A stretch of DNA of 64,000 nt from Paenibacillus sp. S150. Its GTDB lineage: Bacteria > Bacillota > Bacilli > Paenibacillales > Paenibacillaceae. The position numbers and the translations under genes are program-made. Shown here piece by piece: positions 18,759 through 28,055 of this stretch. A model generated the notes under the pieces. It made no database searches. It was not told where the DNA came from and saw only the letters and a list, made by a program, of their open reading frames with translations. Position 1 is the stretch's first letter, and every line of letters starts with the position of its first letter. The stretch lies in the NCBI RefSeq assembly GCF_019352175.1, contig NZ_JACBYI010000001.1, positions 434,001-498,000 on the forward strand. The letters run 5' to 3'.

Positions 18759-21010
18759 GTTGTTACGGCCCCTTCCTCTTTTTTCGGTTTCTTCACATCC
18801 TCGGGATATTCAATCCGGGAATGAAAAATACCCATCACCGTTTCTTTCAGCGTCCGCGAGATAATATCCAGCTCCTTGATCGTCAGGTCGCATTCATCGA
18901 ACTGGTGATCGTCCAGACGGCTCTTGACGATTTTCTCTATCATCGTCTCCACCTGCATCACTGTAGGCTTGCGGAGCGAACGGACGGCCGCTTCCACGCT
19001 GTCGGCAATTCCCACTACAGCGGACTCCTTCGATTGAGCCTTCGGTCCGGGGTACCGGAAATCCTCTTCGGTGAAGTCGGGCTCCACACCCTTTTCCTCT
19101 GCCAGCTTCAGGGCCTTATGATAAAAATAATGCAGGAACGTCGTGCCGTGATGCTGCTCGGCAATATCGCGGATCGGCTTCGGAAGCTTGTACTCCTTCT
19201 GCATTTCCACGCCGTCCCGGGCATGTGCCACAATGATCGATTTGCTGAGCATCGGCTCAATCGAATCATGCGGATTCTCCATATTATTCTGATTCTCTAT
19301 GAAATAAAACGGCCGCTTCGTTTTGCCGATATCGTGATAATAGGACCCGACCCGGCAGAGCAGGCCGTCTGCACCAATCGCCTCCGCCGCCGCTTCCGAC
19401 AGGTTGCCTACCATCACACTGTGGTGATAGGTTCCCGGCGTTTCAGTAAGCAGCTTGCGCAGCAGGGGGTGGTTCGGATTCGACAGCTCGACAAGCTTCA
19501 GCGCCGACAGGATGCCGAACGTAGCCTCGAAGAAAGGCATCAGTCCGATAACCAGCACCGCGGTCAGCAGACCGCTGGCAAAGGAAAAGCCGATCGCATA
19601 CAGCGTCTGTGTCTCATTCCAGGCACCTCCCCCCAGCATGGTCAGCACGGATACGGTGACGCAGCCGAACAGGGATACCATTATTCCGCCCTTCAGGAGT
19701 GTGGAGCGCTGCCCCGCACGGTGAGTGGCGAAGATGGCGACATAGCAAACGATAAGCGCAAAGAAGCCGAAGGTGAAATCAAACACGGTATTCTGCTGCA
19801 CATTCAGAATAATGCTGGCAAGAATACTGAACAAAATGGAACAGAAATAGGCCAGGGCCATATCCAGCAGCATGGTGATCAGCATCGCCCCAATGGCTAC
19901 CGGAGCCAGGAAGCCGACATAAGACCGGACATCCGTCTGCAGGAACGCGGCCAGCTTCATGGTAATAATCGTAATGCCAAAAACCAGCACCAGCATAAGC
20001 AGCTGGGAGTTATTGTACTTGAAGCCGGACGTTCCGCCTGTATAGCGGATGAATGTCAAAAGGCCAAAGGACAGCAGCGCAGAGAGCAGCAGCAGGCCAA
20101 ATTGCGGCCAGTAGTTGACCTCGTTGCTCAGCAGCCCGTTCTCGTCCAGCAGCGCATACAGCTCGGGAGTGATGAGTTCTCCCTTGGGGACAAGCACATC
20201 CCCCTGCTCAATGAACACATCCGGTGTGTTCTCACGGGCCTGCACCTTGGCTTCCTTGGTCGCATCCTCATCGTAGAACTTGTTGCTTGTAATGACCAGG
20301 CGCACCAGCTCCTGGACAACCTCACGGGCCGTACGCTGGCTCAGCGAACTGACGCTCACCTGCTCTGCAACCTTGGCGCGCGCGGTCTGGGCATCGGTAA
20401 TCTGGTCGTTCATCAGCTTGGTGACGATATCCCGGGCGACCGGCTTCATCTCGATAATATCCTGGGAGGTCAGACGCGGTATCTTAATGAAAGTTTCTTC
20501 CGGAATAACATAGGTCTGATCCTTGATGACCGACTGCATCTCTTCCAGAAGATGCTCCGAATAGGTCCCGGCATTTCGGCTGGAGGTCACAAAATTCAAT
20601 ATAAAATCATTGGCCCGCTGCGGAATTTCTTCCCGGTAGATGGCCGTTTTATCGGATTGCGAGATTAAATCATCCTGATTCAGCCGGTCAATCCGGTCCA
20701 GTAGAGAGGTTACGAGATTGTCCGCCCTCATCGGGATAATCGCATAACGGTTGCTCACATTCTCAGCTGCCTCTTCCTGAGCTTTCAGCTTGGCTTTGGT
20801 GTCAAGGATTTGCTTGGGCGCTGTGATCTCCTTGGCGCTGCGGGTGCCCTCTTTAATATCATACTTTTTGGGCAGCAGGTCCGAGGACAGGCTGAAGTAG
20901 AAAACAAGCCCCAATAACAGGAAAAGAGCATAGCGCGTTACCGCGCTATACTTCCAGCCGCTGTTGCTGTATACAAATCCGCTTAGTTTCGATGGTTGCT
21001 TTGAGGCCAT
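18755..21010 (-). CDS. pgpH: 7TM-HD cyclic-di-AMP phosphodiesterase (PgpH/YqfF)
   Basis: Membrane phosphohydrolase, 751 aa. After one N-terminal membrane helix (about residues 28-45) there is a large extracytoplasmic 7TMR-HDED domain. Seven membrane helices follow (about 300-500), and then a cytosolic HD domain. The HD signature is YHHSVMVGNLSEAAAEAIG followed by VGSYYHDIGKTKRP, with downstream VAHARDGVEMQKEY and EQHHGTTFLHYFYHKA. Listeria PgpH of this architecture hydrolyses c-di-AMP, and that activity is inferred here. The stop overlaps ybeY, and phoH lies 17 bp upstream. Confidence 0.95.
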   Translation of the reverse strand: MASKQPSKLSGFVYSNSGWKYSAVTRYALFLLLGLVFYFSLSSDLLPKKYDIKEGTRSAKEITAPKQILDTKAKLKAQEEAAENVSNRYAIIPMRADNLVTSLLDRIDRLNQDDLISQSDKTAIYREEIPQRANDFILNFVTSSRNAGTYSEHLLEEMQSVIKDQTYVIPEETFIKIPRLTSQDIIEMKPVARDIVTKLMNDQITDAQTARAKVAEQVSVSSLSQRTAREVVQELVRLVITSNKFYDEDATKEAKVQARENTPDVFIEQGDVLVPKGELITPELYALLDENGLLSNEVNYWPQFGLLLLSALLSFGLLTFIRYTGGTSGFKYNNSQLLMLVLVFGITIITMKLAAFLQTDVRSYVGFLAPVAIGAMLITMLLDMALAYFCSILFSILASIILNVQQNTVFDFTFGFFALIVCYVAIFATHRAGQRSTLLKGGIMVSLFGCVTVSVLTMLGGGAWNETQTLYAIGFSFASGLLTAVLVIGLMPFFEATFGILSALKLVELSNPNHPLLRKLLTETPGTYHHSVMVGNLSEAAAEAIGADGLLCRVGSYYHDIGKTKRPFYFIENQNNMENPHDSIEPMLSKSIIVAHARDGVEMQKEYKLPKPIRDIAEQHHGTTFLHYFYHKALKLAEEKGVEPDFTEEDFRYPGPKAQSKESAVVGIADSVEAAVRSLRKPTVMQVETMIEKIVKSRLDDHQFDECDLTIKELDIISRTLKETVMGIFHSRIEYPEDVKKPKKEEGAVTT

Positions 21011-21027
21011 GAAGACAGTCCCCTTTT

Positions 21028-21999
21028 TTATTCGAGGTTTTCGGCAGAACGTTCATAAGCGACAATGATTTTTTGTACCAGGGAATGCCGGACTACATCC
21101 TGTTCTGCGAAATAGACAAATCCCAGTTCATCAATGCCGGATAAAATCGTTTTGGCTTCGATCAGGCCGGATTTCTTGCCGCGCGGCAGGTCGATTTGAG
21201 TGACATCGCCCGTAATCACCATCTTGGAGCCGAATCCAAGGCGGGTCAGGAACATTTTCATTTGCTCCGGGGTCGTATTCTGGGCTTCGTCGAGGATGAT
21301 AAAAGAATCATCCAGCGTGCGTCCGCGCATATAGGCTAGCGGCGCGATCTCAATCAGTCCCCGCTCAAGCGCCTTGGCGACCTGATCGGGCCCCATAACG
21401 TCGTATAGGGCATCGTAAAGCGGACGGAGGTATGGGTCCACCTTTTCCTGCAAATCGCCTGGAAGGAACCCCAGGCTTTCTCCTGCCTCCACAGCCGGAC
21501 GCGTAAGGACTATCCGTTTGACGGAGCCTTCCTTCAGCGCCGTAACCGCAAGCACAACGGCAAGATAGGTTTTGCCGGTACCGGCGGGTCCGATACCGAA
21601 GACGATGTCCCGCTTTTTGATGGTAGTGACATAATGCTTCTGGCCAATGGTCTTGACCCGGACGGGCTTGCCGCGGAAGGTTGTCGTAATTTCACCTTTG
21701 AACAAATCAAGCAGCTGGTCGGCCCGGAAATCCTTGGCCAGTTCAACAGCATACTGGATATCCCGTTCACTGAGTATGTAGCCGCTGCGAATCAGGGAGA
21801 GCAGCACACCAAACAGCTGTTCCAGGATGTCCACTTCCCGCTCCGCTCCGCGAATCGTAATTTCAGCTTCACGCGAGTCAATTACGGCCGGAATTTCACT
21901 TTCGATTATTTTTAGGAATCCATCCTGCGGGCCAAACAAGGCTTGCGCTTCTCCCGCAGTTTGCAAAGATATACGAATGCTTGCAGTCTGTTCTGACAA
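21028..21999 (-). CDS. PhoH-family ATPase
   Basis: Cytosolic PhoH-like P-loop protein, 323 aa. Walker A is GPAGTGKTYLA near residue 139 and Walker B is FIILDEAQNTTPEQMKMFL near residue 234. The N-terminal 100 residues form the small domain typical of the PhoH/YbeZ type. Family members are linked to RNA metabolism and cooperate with YbeY, which fits the neighbouring ybeY gene. Despite the name, no phosphate-starvation control is visible. The gene lies 15 bp after yqfD and 17 bp before pgpH. Confidence 0.95.
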   Translation of the reverse strand: MSEQTASIRISLQTAGEAQALFGPQDGFLKIIESEIPAVIDSREAEITIRGAEREVDILEQLFGVLLSLIRSGYILSERDIQYAVELAKDFRADQLLDLFKGEITTTFRGKPVRVKTIGQKHYVTTIKKRDIVFGIGPAGTGKTYLAVVLAVTALKEGSVKRIVLTRPAVEAGESLGFLPGDLQEKVDPYLRPLYDALYDVMGPDQVAKALERGLIEIAPLAYMRGRTLDDSFIILDEAQNTTPEQMKMFLTRLGFGSKMVITGDVTQIDLPRGKKSGLIEAKTILSGIDELGFVYFAEQDVVRHSLVQKIIVAYERSAENLE

Positions 22000-22014
22000 A
22001 TAGCCTCATTCTCC

Positions 22015-23196
22015 TCAGTTGTTTACTATCGGAAGTTCTTCCGTGATTCTCTCTTCCACTTCAAAGAGCACTTTCATATAAACTTTACCATTGTCTTTCT
22101 TCTCATGCAAAATTTTTTGACTTTTAATGACGCTGTCCGTGCCGTAACGGGCCAAAATATCGTTCTTCGCCCGCATGATCCCCTCCTGGCGAGCTGCCTC
22201 GGGCGTCAAGGTATCCGTGGTGCTCCGGACCTCCATTTCCTTCTCGGTCATCAGCCCCAGCGGAAGCTGTAAAGAGCGCCACGTCAGCGGATCATGCTCC
22301 GTAAGCGTACGCGATTCCTTGAACCCGGCTTTTCCGTAGCCCCACAGCTGGACCGCCCATTCGCCCAGCACCAGATAAGTCCGGTCCTTCCGTTCACCCG
22401 TGTAGGAGCTTCCCGTCCTTTTCAACGGCACCTCAATATTATATTCATGCCAGACCAGGCCCTTCACCTCGCCTTTGGCAACCACATATTCTACATTTTC
22501 TTCATCGCCCAGCGCGCCTGAGATCAAAATCTGCCCTTTTTTGACCCGTGAATTGCGGCTGACAACAGGTCTGCCCTGCTCGGCGTAAATTTCGGTCACC
22601 ACCGCATCGGCCCTGCTGACCAGATGACGCTGGCTGAGCAGGGGCTTTTTCTCCGGCTGGTCGGATTCCACGATCTGGATCTTGACGCTTGTCCCCGTCC
22701 GCAGCACGCCTACCCAGGACACGCCGGGAAGCTTCGAGGTTAGCTCCTTGGAAAGCTTGTCCGGATCGTCCATGCGCCAAATCCACTGGAAGGGGTAAAC
22801 ACCCTCGTGGCGTGCGGCTTGCAGAATATCCTCGGAAGCAATCCGGCTGTTGCCTTCAATCCTGATCGTCCATATCATCGAGCACAGCAGCAGCAGGCCA
22901 ATGCCGAACAGCAGCAGCCCCGCGGCAAAAAACTTCCGTTTCAACAGCCGCGCCGTCTTGAACGGCAGTCCGTTTCTGCCGGTGACGCGCATGCGGCAGC
23001 CTGTCTTTTTCAAAAGCGGCCGAAGGGCAAAAAAGTCATCCAGCAGCAGGTTCAGGGAAGCGCCGCTCCCGGCAGGCCTCACATCCCAGATGATAATGCC
23101 CGCTTCAGTTACAGCATTGATAAAATTTTCCACCTGCGGTCCCGTCACATGCAGTGTAACGAACCCCCGCAGTGATGCCAAAGGCGGCTGCTTCAT
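22015..23196 (-). CDS. yqfD: Sporulation protein YqfD
   Basis: Homologue of Bacillus YqfD, a mother-cell membrane protein needed for efficient sporulation, 393 aa. A single membrane helix (about residues 90-110, FFAAGLLLFGIGLLLLCSMI) separates a cytosolic N-terminal domain from a large outer part with SRIASEDILQAARHEGVYPFQWIWRMD. The C-terminal third holds the conserved GEWAVQLWGYGKAGFKESR region. The ATG overlaps the yqfC stop as ATGA. With yqfC it probably responds to a sporulation sigma factor, but I did not identify a promoter. Confidence 0.94.
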   Translation of the reverse strand: MKQPPLASLRGFVTLHVTGPQVENFINAVTEAGIIIWDVRPAGSGASLNLLLDDFFALRPLLKKTGCRMRVTGRNGLPFKTARLLKRKFFAAGLLLFGIGLLLLCSMIWTIRIEGNSRIASEDILQAARHEGVYPFQWIWRMDDPDKLSKELTSKLPGVSWVGVLRTGTSVKIQIVESDQPEKKPLLSQRHLVSRADAVVTEIYAEQGRPVVSRNSRVKKGQILISGALGDEENVEYVVAKGEVKGLVWHEYNIEVPLKRTGSSYTGERKDRTYLVLGEWAVQLWGYGKAGFKESRTLTEHDPLTWRSLQLPLGLMTEKEMEVRSTTDTLTPEAARQEGIMRAKNDILARYGTDSVIKSQKILHEKKDNGKVYMKVLFEVEERITEELPIVNN

Positions 23197-23486
23197 GAGT
23201 TCTCCTCGCTTCCCTTATATCTGATTTCTCCGATAATGCCCTCTACTGCCAGCTCGGGGCCAAGGATATTGCGAATCACAAGCCCCTCGCCGGAAATCTC
23301 CAGTGAGCCGTTCACTAACGCAAGCTTCAGCTGCTCGGAGGAAAAATGCAGCACGCCGCGGTGGTTCTCGATAAACAGTTCTTTATTGCCGATCAGGGTG
23401 ATTCGGGGCAGCTCCTGCAGCACATCCTGCGGAAGCTCCAGTACCCCGTTTGTCCATCCCCGCAGCCTGCGGCCAATACGGGTCAT
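23193..23486 (-). CDS. yqfC: Sporulation protein YqfC
   Basis: Small YabP/YqfC-family protein, 97 aa, cotranscribed with yqfD. The family block FIENHRGVLHFSSEQLKLAL followed by GSLEISGEGLVIRNI is complete. YqfC-type proteins are required for normal spore formation in Bacillus; the mechanism is not known. Its stop overlaps the yqfD start. The interval upstream is unusual, carrying repeated hairpins and a ~315 bp dispersed repeat instead of the yqfB gene found in Bacillus. Confidence 0.93.
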   Translation of the reverse strand: MTRIGRRLRGWTNGVLELPQDVLQELPRITLIGNKELFIENHRGVLHFSSEQLKLALVNGSLEISGEGLVIRNILGPELAVEGIIGEIRYKGSEENS

Positions 23487-23667
23487 AAGTAGACTTCTCC
23501 CCCTTCCTGCCTTCTCTACACCTTATGCGGCAGCGCTTTTGTTTATGAGAAGAACTCACATCACAAGCAGAAATGGCGGAGGGGCATCCCAAAAAGCCGC
23601 AGAAAAACTGCTATGGGGAATTTAGAAGGATAATTCACGGCACAAATCATATGAATTTTTATAATTC

Positions 23668-23770
23668 AACAAGTGGAAACGGCTGCGCCGTCCTTATAAG
23701 GACGGTATCCGTTTCAGCGAGAAAGATACGGCTAATTTTTAGCGTGAAACATATACATTATATTTCAAGC
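23668..23770 (+). repeat. Dispersed ~100-bp hairpin repeat, copy A
   Basis: The sequence forms the long hairpin GAAACGG...CCGTCCTT/AAGGACGG...CCGTTTC (23675-23716), followed by AGCGAGAAAGATACGG and GTGAAACATATA. The same order of blocks occurs inverted at 55825-55920, and degenerate relatives occur at 23774-23800 and 45503-45570. It lies upstream of yqfC in an intergenic region. Confidence 0.75.
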
Positions 23771-23773
23771 AGA

Positions 23774-23805
23774 AACGGCTGCGCCGTCCTTAACCGGGCA
23801 GCGCA
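23774..23805 (+). repeat. Partial copy of the hairpin repeat
   Basis: Only the left half of the hairpin is repeated here (AGAAACGGCTGCGCCGTCCTT). It then runs into CCGGGCAGCGCAGCTG, so the rest of the unit is missing or diverged. Confidence 0.5.
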
Positions 23806-23897
23806 GCTGTTTGCATTTCAGGTGTAAGGCTGGCGCCCGGCGGGAAGCCAGGTGGAAAAGGTCACTTCATATTCCCCCAGCCCCTTTTCCGCAAGCG

Positions 23898-24252
23898 TTA
23901 GTGGAAAAAAGGATGCCTAATCCATCCGTTTCTCCCCCTTACAGAGGAATACGCCTACATTAAGATGAACTTGAACCACATCCAAAGGGCAGCCATTTTA
24001 GTGGTAAAAAGTAACACTAAGGCAGCGCATTCGGATCCCGGATCATCCCTAGTGGGAAAAAGTACAACTAATCCGGCTGAAATAGCCATATGGAGGGAGT
24101 GGGCCTCCATTAAGTGTACAAAATCCCACTAAAGCCCGTTAAATCCAGAATTCCAGCCCATTAGTGTTACTTTTTACACTTCGCTTCAGTCCCCTATGAA
24201 TCTCTTCCTTGCGTTCCGCCAGCTTGTTCAGGCTCTCCGGTTCAATTCATAT
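23898..24252 (+). repeat. ~315-bp dispersed repeat with 23-bp palindromic modules, copy 1
   Basis: Positions 23936-24252 are nearly identical to 49073-49392. Within it a 23-bp imperfect palindrome recurs: TTAGTGGTAAAAAGTAACAC... at 23998-24020, a CTAGTGGG form at 24049-24071, a TTAAGTGT form at 24110-24132 and an inverted TTAGTGTTACTTTTTACAC form from 24161. A further module lies just outside at 23898-23920. No open frame is conserved, so this is an intergenic repeat family. Its function is unknown. Confidence 0.8.
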
Positions 24253-24263
24253 AAATTTATATA

Positions 24264-24300
24264 CAAAAAGCCCCGGATTCCATAGTGGAACCCGGAGCTT
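24264..24300 (-). terminator. Intrinsic terminator after the nfeD-floA unit
   Basis: On the minus strand AAGCTCCGGGTTCCA pairs with TGGAATCCGGGGCTT (24267-24300) around a 3-nt loop and is followed by TTTTGTAT. It lies 76 bp beyond the stop of the 201-aa gene. Confidence 0.75.
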
Positions 24301-24375
24301 GGCGGAGCACAAGCACAACCTTCAAAGGCGTGCAAGGCTCTGTTGAATAACAATGCAGGAGCCCGTTATTCAGGC

Positions 24376-24981
24376 TTATCTGCGGAAAGAGCGGGGCTGG
24401 CGGGAACGCGGAGGACCCAGGATCTCCGCCCATAGCAGGCCGTCCCGCAGCTCCTTGCGGCCAGCGGCAAATTCCCGGCGGCCAGCCGGAACGGGCACAC
24501 CGGAATCGGGAGAATTCCCTGTATCTGCCGAAGCCATACCGGCAGAAGTCCCCTCAAATTGCGACTGCAGCCGTTCCAGATCCTTCTGCAGCCGCTCTGT
24601 ACGGGCCTGCACGCCGTCCTCTTCCCAGCCTTGCTCCAGGGACAGTCCTTCCCCGGTTTCATAATCGGGAGCTGGCGGAGCTGAAGACCCCGGCCAGGCG
24701 GGAGAAGCATCATTCCGGACCTCCGGCATGGCTTCTGCCGGCCGTTCCGGGGAAGGAGAAGCTCCGCCGGGAACCGGAAATCCGCTGCCCTCCCGGGCAT
24801 TACGCTCACGATCCGGCTGGCGCTTCGCACGGCGGGCAGGGTGCAGAGGATTGCCGTCCCCGCCGCCGAATGTTGGCATTCCGCCGCGCGGAGCGGTATT
24901 CCCCTTATTTTTACCGGTCTTGTTCAGACTGGAAATGATCGCGATAATAATAATCGCGGCTACATAGATCAAGCTGCCCAT
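24376..24981 (-). CDS. Hypothetical single-pass membrane protein downstream of floA
   Basis: Protein of 201 aa that I cannot name. It has one N-terminal membrane helix (GSLIYVAAIIIIAIISSL, residues 2-19) and a long Pro/Gly/Ala/Glu-rich, probably disordered cytosolic tail. A short predicted coiled-coil (RTERLQKDLERLQSQFEG, about residues 127-145) follows. It ends in an ordered-looking segment LRDGLLWAEILGPPRSRQP. It starts 16 bp after floA and ends before a terminator, so it is the last gene of the nfeD-floA operon. A role as a partner or anchor of flotillin microdomains is possible from context only. Confidence 0.72.
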   Translation of the reverse strand: MGSLIYVAAIIIIAIISSLNKTGKNKGNTAPRGGMPTFGGGDGNPLHPARRAKRQPDRERNAREGSGFPVPGGASPSPERPAEAMPEVRNDASPAWPGSSAPPAPDYETGEGLSLEQGWEEDGVQARTERLQKDLERLQSQFEGTSAGMASADTGNSPDSGVPVPAGRREFAAGRKELRDGLLWAEILGPPRSRQPRSFRR

Positions 24982-24997
24982 GGGAGCTCACCCTCCC

Positions 24998-25999
24998 TTA
25001 TTTGTCAGTTGGACGGCTGTTGTCGTCACCGTCGCCCAGCTTGCCGAGTGAACCGCGCATTTGCGTGTCGGCTTCGATATTTTTGAGGTTCATATAATCC
25101 ATGACTCCAAGCTTGCCGGAGCGCAGCGCTTCCGCCATGGCCAGCGGCACCTGTGACTCGGACTCCACTACAAGCGCCTTCATCTCGACGACACGCGCCT
25201 TCATTTCCTGCTCATGGGCAACAGCCATCGCTCTGCGCTCTTCAGCTTTGGCCTGCGCAATGCGTTTGTCCGCCTCAGCCTGCTCGGTTTGCAGATAGGC
25301 TCCGATGTTCTTGCCGACATCAATATCCGCAATATCAATGGACAAAATTTCAAAAGCCGTGCCTGAATCCAGACCCTTGGACAAGACAGTGCGCGAGATC
25401 GAATCGGGATTCTCAAGCACATCCTTGTGCGAATCACTTGAGCCCACAGTAGTTACAATCCCTTCGCCGACACGGGCGATAATCGTTTCTTCGCCCGCAC
25501 CGCCGACGAGACGGTCAATATTGGCCCGAACAGTCACTCTGGCCTTTACCTTGACTTCAATCCCGTTCTTGGCTACAGCAGCGACAATCGGGGTCTCAAT
25601 AACCCGTGGATTAACGCTCATCTGCACGGCCAGCAGCACGTCGCGTCCAGCGAGGTCAATGGCAGCTGCCCGTGTAAATTCCAGAGGAATGTTCGCACGC
25701 TGGGCGGCGATCAGGGCATTAACAACCCGGTCAACGTTCCCGCCCGCCAGATAATGGCTTTCGAGCTGGTTGATGTTGAGACCCAGCCCCGCCTTGGTCG
25801 CCTTAATCAGCGGGTTGACGATCCGGCTCGGCGTAACCCGCCGCAGTCTCATTGCCACCAGGGTTATAATACTGATCCGTACACCCGAAGCCCAGGCTGA
25901 AATCCACAGCATCACCGGAAAAAAGCTGAAGAACACACTCAACACAATGATCACGAGAACCGCGATCAGCAAAAAAGTAATCAAAGACGCTTCACCCAT
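24998..25999 (-). CDS. floA: Flotillin-like protein FloA (YqfA)
   Basis: Membrane microdomain scaffold protein, 333 aa from this start. A short N-terminal hydrophobic hairpin (about residues 5-45, [21 protein letters not shown] then PVMLWISAW) is followed by the SPFH/PHB domain with [24 protein letters not shown] helical EA-repeat region follows ([40 protein letters not shown]). Bacillus FloA organises membrane signalling and secretion. The frame is open to ATG 26017; the ATG at 25999 has GGAGG 11 bases and GGGAAAGG directly upstream, so either start is possible. It lies next to nfeD, the usual flotillin partner. Confidence 0.95.
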   Translation of the reverse strand: MGEASLITFLLIAVLVIIVLSVFFSFFPVMLWISAWASGVRISIITLVAMRLRRVTPSRIVNPLIKATKAGLGLNINQLESHYLAGGNVDRVVNALIAAQRANIPLEFTRAAAIDLAGRDVLLAVQMSVNPRVIETPIVAAVAKNGIEVKVKARVTVRANIDRLVGGAGEETIIARVGEGIVTTVGSSDSHKDVLENPDSISRTVLSKGLDSGTAFEILSIDIADIDVGKNIGAYLQTEQAEADKRIAQAKAEERRAMAVAHEQEMKARVVEMKALVVESESQVPLAMAEALRSGKLGVMDYMNLKNIEADTQMRGSLGKLGDGDDNSRPTDK

Positions 26000-26040
26000 A
26001 CCTTTCCCAACCTCCATTACATTTTAAAAATCCCATATTC

Positions 26041-27417
26041 TTACTCTACAGCTTCCTTGACGACCACACGTCCGCCTTCAACCTTGATCACTGAAATGGA
26101 AGCACCCGCAGCAATAAAGCTGCCCTCCGTGACTACATCCACACGCTCACCGTTCAGACTGGCCGTTCCGGCCGGGCGGAGCGGAGTAATGCTGACCCCG
26201 GAGGCGCCGACCAAAGTCAGCCGCTCCGGCACCGGCACAAAGCCCTGCTCCTTGGTGAGGCTGTCCTGCAGAATAAACCGGTTCCATATGCCCCGCTCCT
26301 TGAAGGTGACGGCTACAATAATAATAACCACTGCCGCTGCCGCAAAAGCGATGCCCAGGCTGAACAGCGCATGCGTATAGCTGTAGGCAGCCCTTACAAC
26401 GCCCGCTACAAGGCACACTGAGCCCAGCAGCCCAAGTATGCCGAAGCTTGGGACAAACAGCTCCAGGACCAGCATGACCAGCCCCAGAATAAACAGCAGC
26501 CAGGTCTCGGAACCGGCGAAGCCTGCCACATAATTTCCAAAGAAATACAGCGCAAAGGCCAGCGTGCCAATGATACCCGGCACACCGAAGCCCGGCACCA
26601 GCATCTCAATGATTATTCCGGCGATTCCGATGAAGAGCAGAAGCGTCATTACAACCGGATGAGTCAGAAAATGCGACATTTTCTCCGCGCCGGTGTGCGC
26701 CACGCGAAAAATGTCGTCGGTGCTGTAGTCCAGCGAGGCGATCGCTTCTTCCGGTGTATTGGCGATACTGTCCGCGTACCCGGCTTTGAGCGCTTCCTCG
26801 CTGCTGAGAGCGATAATCTGGCCCAGCGCTTTGTTCACGCCAAGCTCGGGCTTGCTCACGACAATATTCTTATCCATCATCCCGGCGGCAATTTCGGGAT
26901 CACGCCCGTTCAGTTCGGCGGCACCGACCATTTTTGACTTCCAGTAGGATACCAGCTTGGCATCGTCCACGCTGTTTCCTTCGCCGTCCACGAGGGAAGC
27001 TGCGCCGATCATGCTGCCGGGCTTCATAATGATGCTGTCCGCGTTCAGCGCTATGTAGCTGCCTGCAGAAGCCGCATCGCCCTTGATAAAGGCTGCGGTC
27101 GGAATCTCACTGTCGCGCACCATCATGCCGATCTGCTCGGCGGAATCCACAAGTCCGCCCGGTGTATCAATCTCCAGCACTATCAGAACGGCTCCATAAT
27201 TCGCCGCCTCCTGGAATCCCCGCACAAGAAAGCTCTGCAGCCCCCGCTCAATTTCCTGATCCACCGGAATGATAAATACCGGCCCGCTCTTGGGCGCTGC
27301 GGCAGCTCCCCCCGGTGCGGGCGGTGCAGTGATATCTGCGCTTGCCACACCCGCCGCCGGCAGCAGCAGCAGAACAGCGAAAATCCCGGCAACGGCCCAT
27401 TTACGCAATCTGTCCAA
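26041..27417 (-). CDS. NfeD-family membrane-bound ClpP-class serine protease
   Basis: Long-form NfeD protein, 458 aa. A signal peptide (about residues 1-28, cleavage after VASA) precedes a ClpP-like protease domain. The nucleophile Ser is in GDAASAGSYIALNAD and an upstream block reads LEIDTPGGLVDSA. About four membrane helices follow (about 225-370), and then a C-terminal OB-fold NfeD domain (GASGVSITPLRPAGTASLNG). NfeD and flotillin genes are commonly adjacent and their products interact functionally; here floA starts 41 bp downstream. Substrate is unknown. Confidence 0.94.
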   Translation of the reverse strand: MDRLRKWAVAGIFAVLLLLPAAGVASADITAPPAPGGAAAAPKSGPVFIIPVDQEIERGLQSFLVRGFQEAANYGAVLIVLEIDTPGGLVDSAEQIGMMVRDSEIPTAAFIKGDAASAGSYIALNADSIIMKPGSMIGAASLVDGEGNSVDDAKLVSYWKSKMVGAAELNGRDPEIAAGMMDKNIVVSKPELGVNKALGQIIALSSEEALKAGYADSIANTPEEAIASLDYSTDDIFRVAHTGAEKMSHFLTHPVVMTLLLFIGIAGIIIEMLVPGFGVPGIIGTLAFALYFFGNYVAGFAGSETWLLFILGLVMLVLELFVPSFGILGLLGSVCLVAGVVRAAYSYTHALFSLGIAFAAAAVVIIIVAVTFKERGIWNRFILQDSLTKEQGFVPVPERLTLVGASGVSITPLRPAGTASLNGERVDVVTEGSFIAAGASISVIKVEGGRVVVKEAVE

Positions 27418-27559
27418 GGCCTTGCCTCCCTTCTCACATATTCCAACTCATAAGGCTTAGTACGCCCTTTACCGCATATGCGTTTCAAAACAATGCCTGG
27501 CAGGGCAGCATAAACAGGGGCAGAGTATAAGCCTATTTTATACTGTGTCCCTAATTAAT

Positions 27560-27585
27560 GAAAAACACCCCTTATAAAAGGGGTG
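27560..27585 (-). terminator. Intrinsic terminator after yqeY
   Basis: CACCCCTTTTATAAGGGGTG hairpin (arms 27566-27571 and 27580-27585, extended by A/T pairs) followed by TTTTTC on the minus strand. It ends the rpsU-yqeY unit before nfeD. Confidence 0.85.
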
Positions 27586-27596
27586 CTAGCGTTATA

Positions 27597-28040
27597 TTAT
27601 TGCAGAAATTGCAGAACCGCCTGGTTCACGAGTTTACCATCGGCGCGACCTTTTACCTTAGGCATCAGTGCGCTCATCACCTTGCCCATTTCACTTTTCG
27701 AAGAAGCACCGGTTTCCTGGATGGTCTGCTGTACAATTACTTTAATTTCTTCTTCGGAAAGCTGTTCAGGAAGGTAGTTCATGATAATCTCAATTTCTGC
27801 CTTCGTACTCGCGGCAAGCTCGTCGCGACCCGCTGATTCAAATTCTTGGAGGGCATCTTTGCGCTGTTTGATTTCACGACTAAGGATATCAAGCACTTCG
27901 TTGTCGTCTAATGTTCTCTTCAAATCTATTTCAAGATACTTTATTGTAGAACGAACCATTCGAATCGTGGAGAGTGTGAACTTGTCCTTACTCTTCATCG
28001 CTTGCTTCATATCTTCGTTTAATCGTTCGCTAAGATTCAT
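27597..28040 (-). CDS. yqeY: YqeY (GatB/YqeY domain) protein
   Basis: Protein of 147 aa consisting of the YqeY/Asn-Gln amidotransferase tail-like helical domain. Family blocks are MNLSERLNEDMKQAMKSKD, STIRMVRSTIKYLEID, RKDALQEFESAGRDELA and SEMGKVMSALMPKVKGRADGK. The domain resembles the GatB tail that binds tRNA, so RNA or tRNA binding is likely, but a standalone function is not established. It follows rpsU by 15 bp, the conserved Bacillales pair, and ends at a terminator. Confidence 0.95.
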   Translation of the reverse strand: MNLSERLNEDMKQAMKSKDKFTLSTIRMVRSTIKYLEIDLKRTLDDNEVLDILSREIKQRKDALQEFESAGRDELAASTKAEIEIIMNYLPEQLSEEEIKVIVQQTIQETGASSKSEMGKVMSALMPKVKGRADGKLVNQAVLQFLQ

Positions 28041-28055
28041 GCTTGGGTAATCCTC

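Noticed and set aside
18746..20668. 640-codon plus-strand open frame opposite pgpH
   Set aside because: Antisense to a well-recognised membrane HD protein; composition is His/Gln-rich as expected for a shadow frame.
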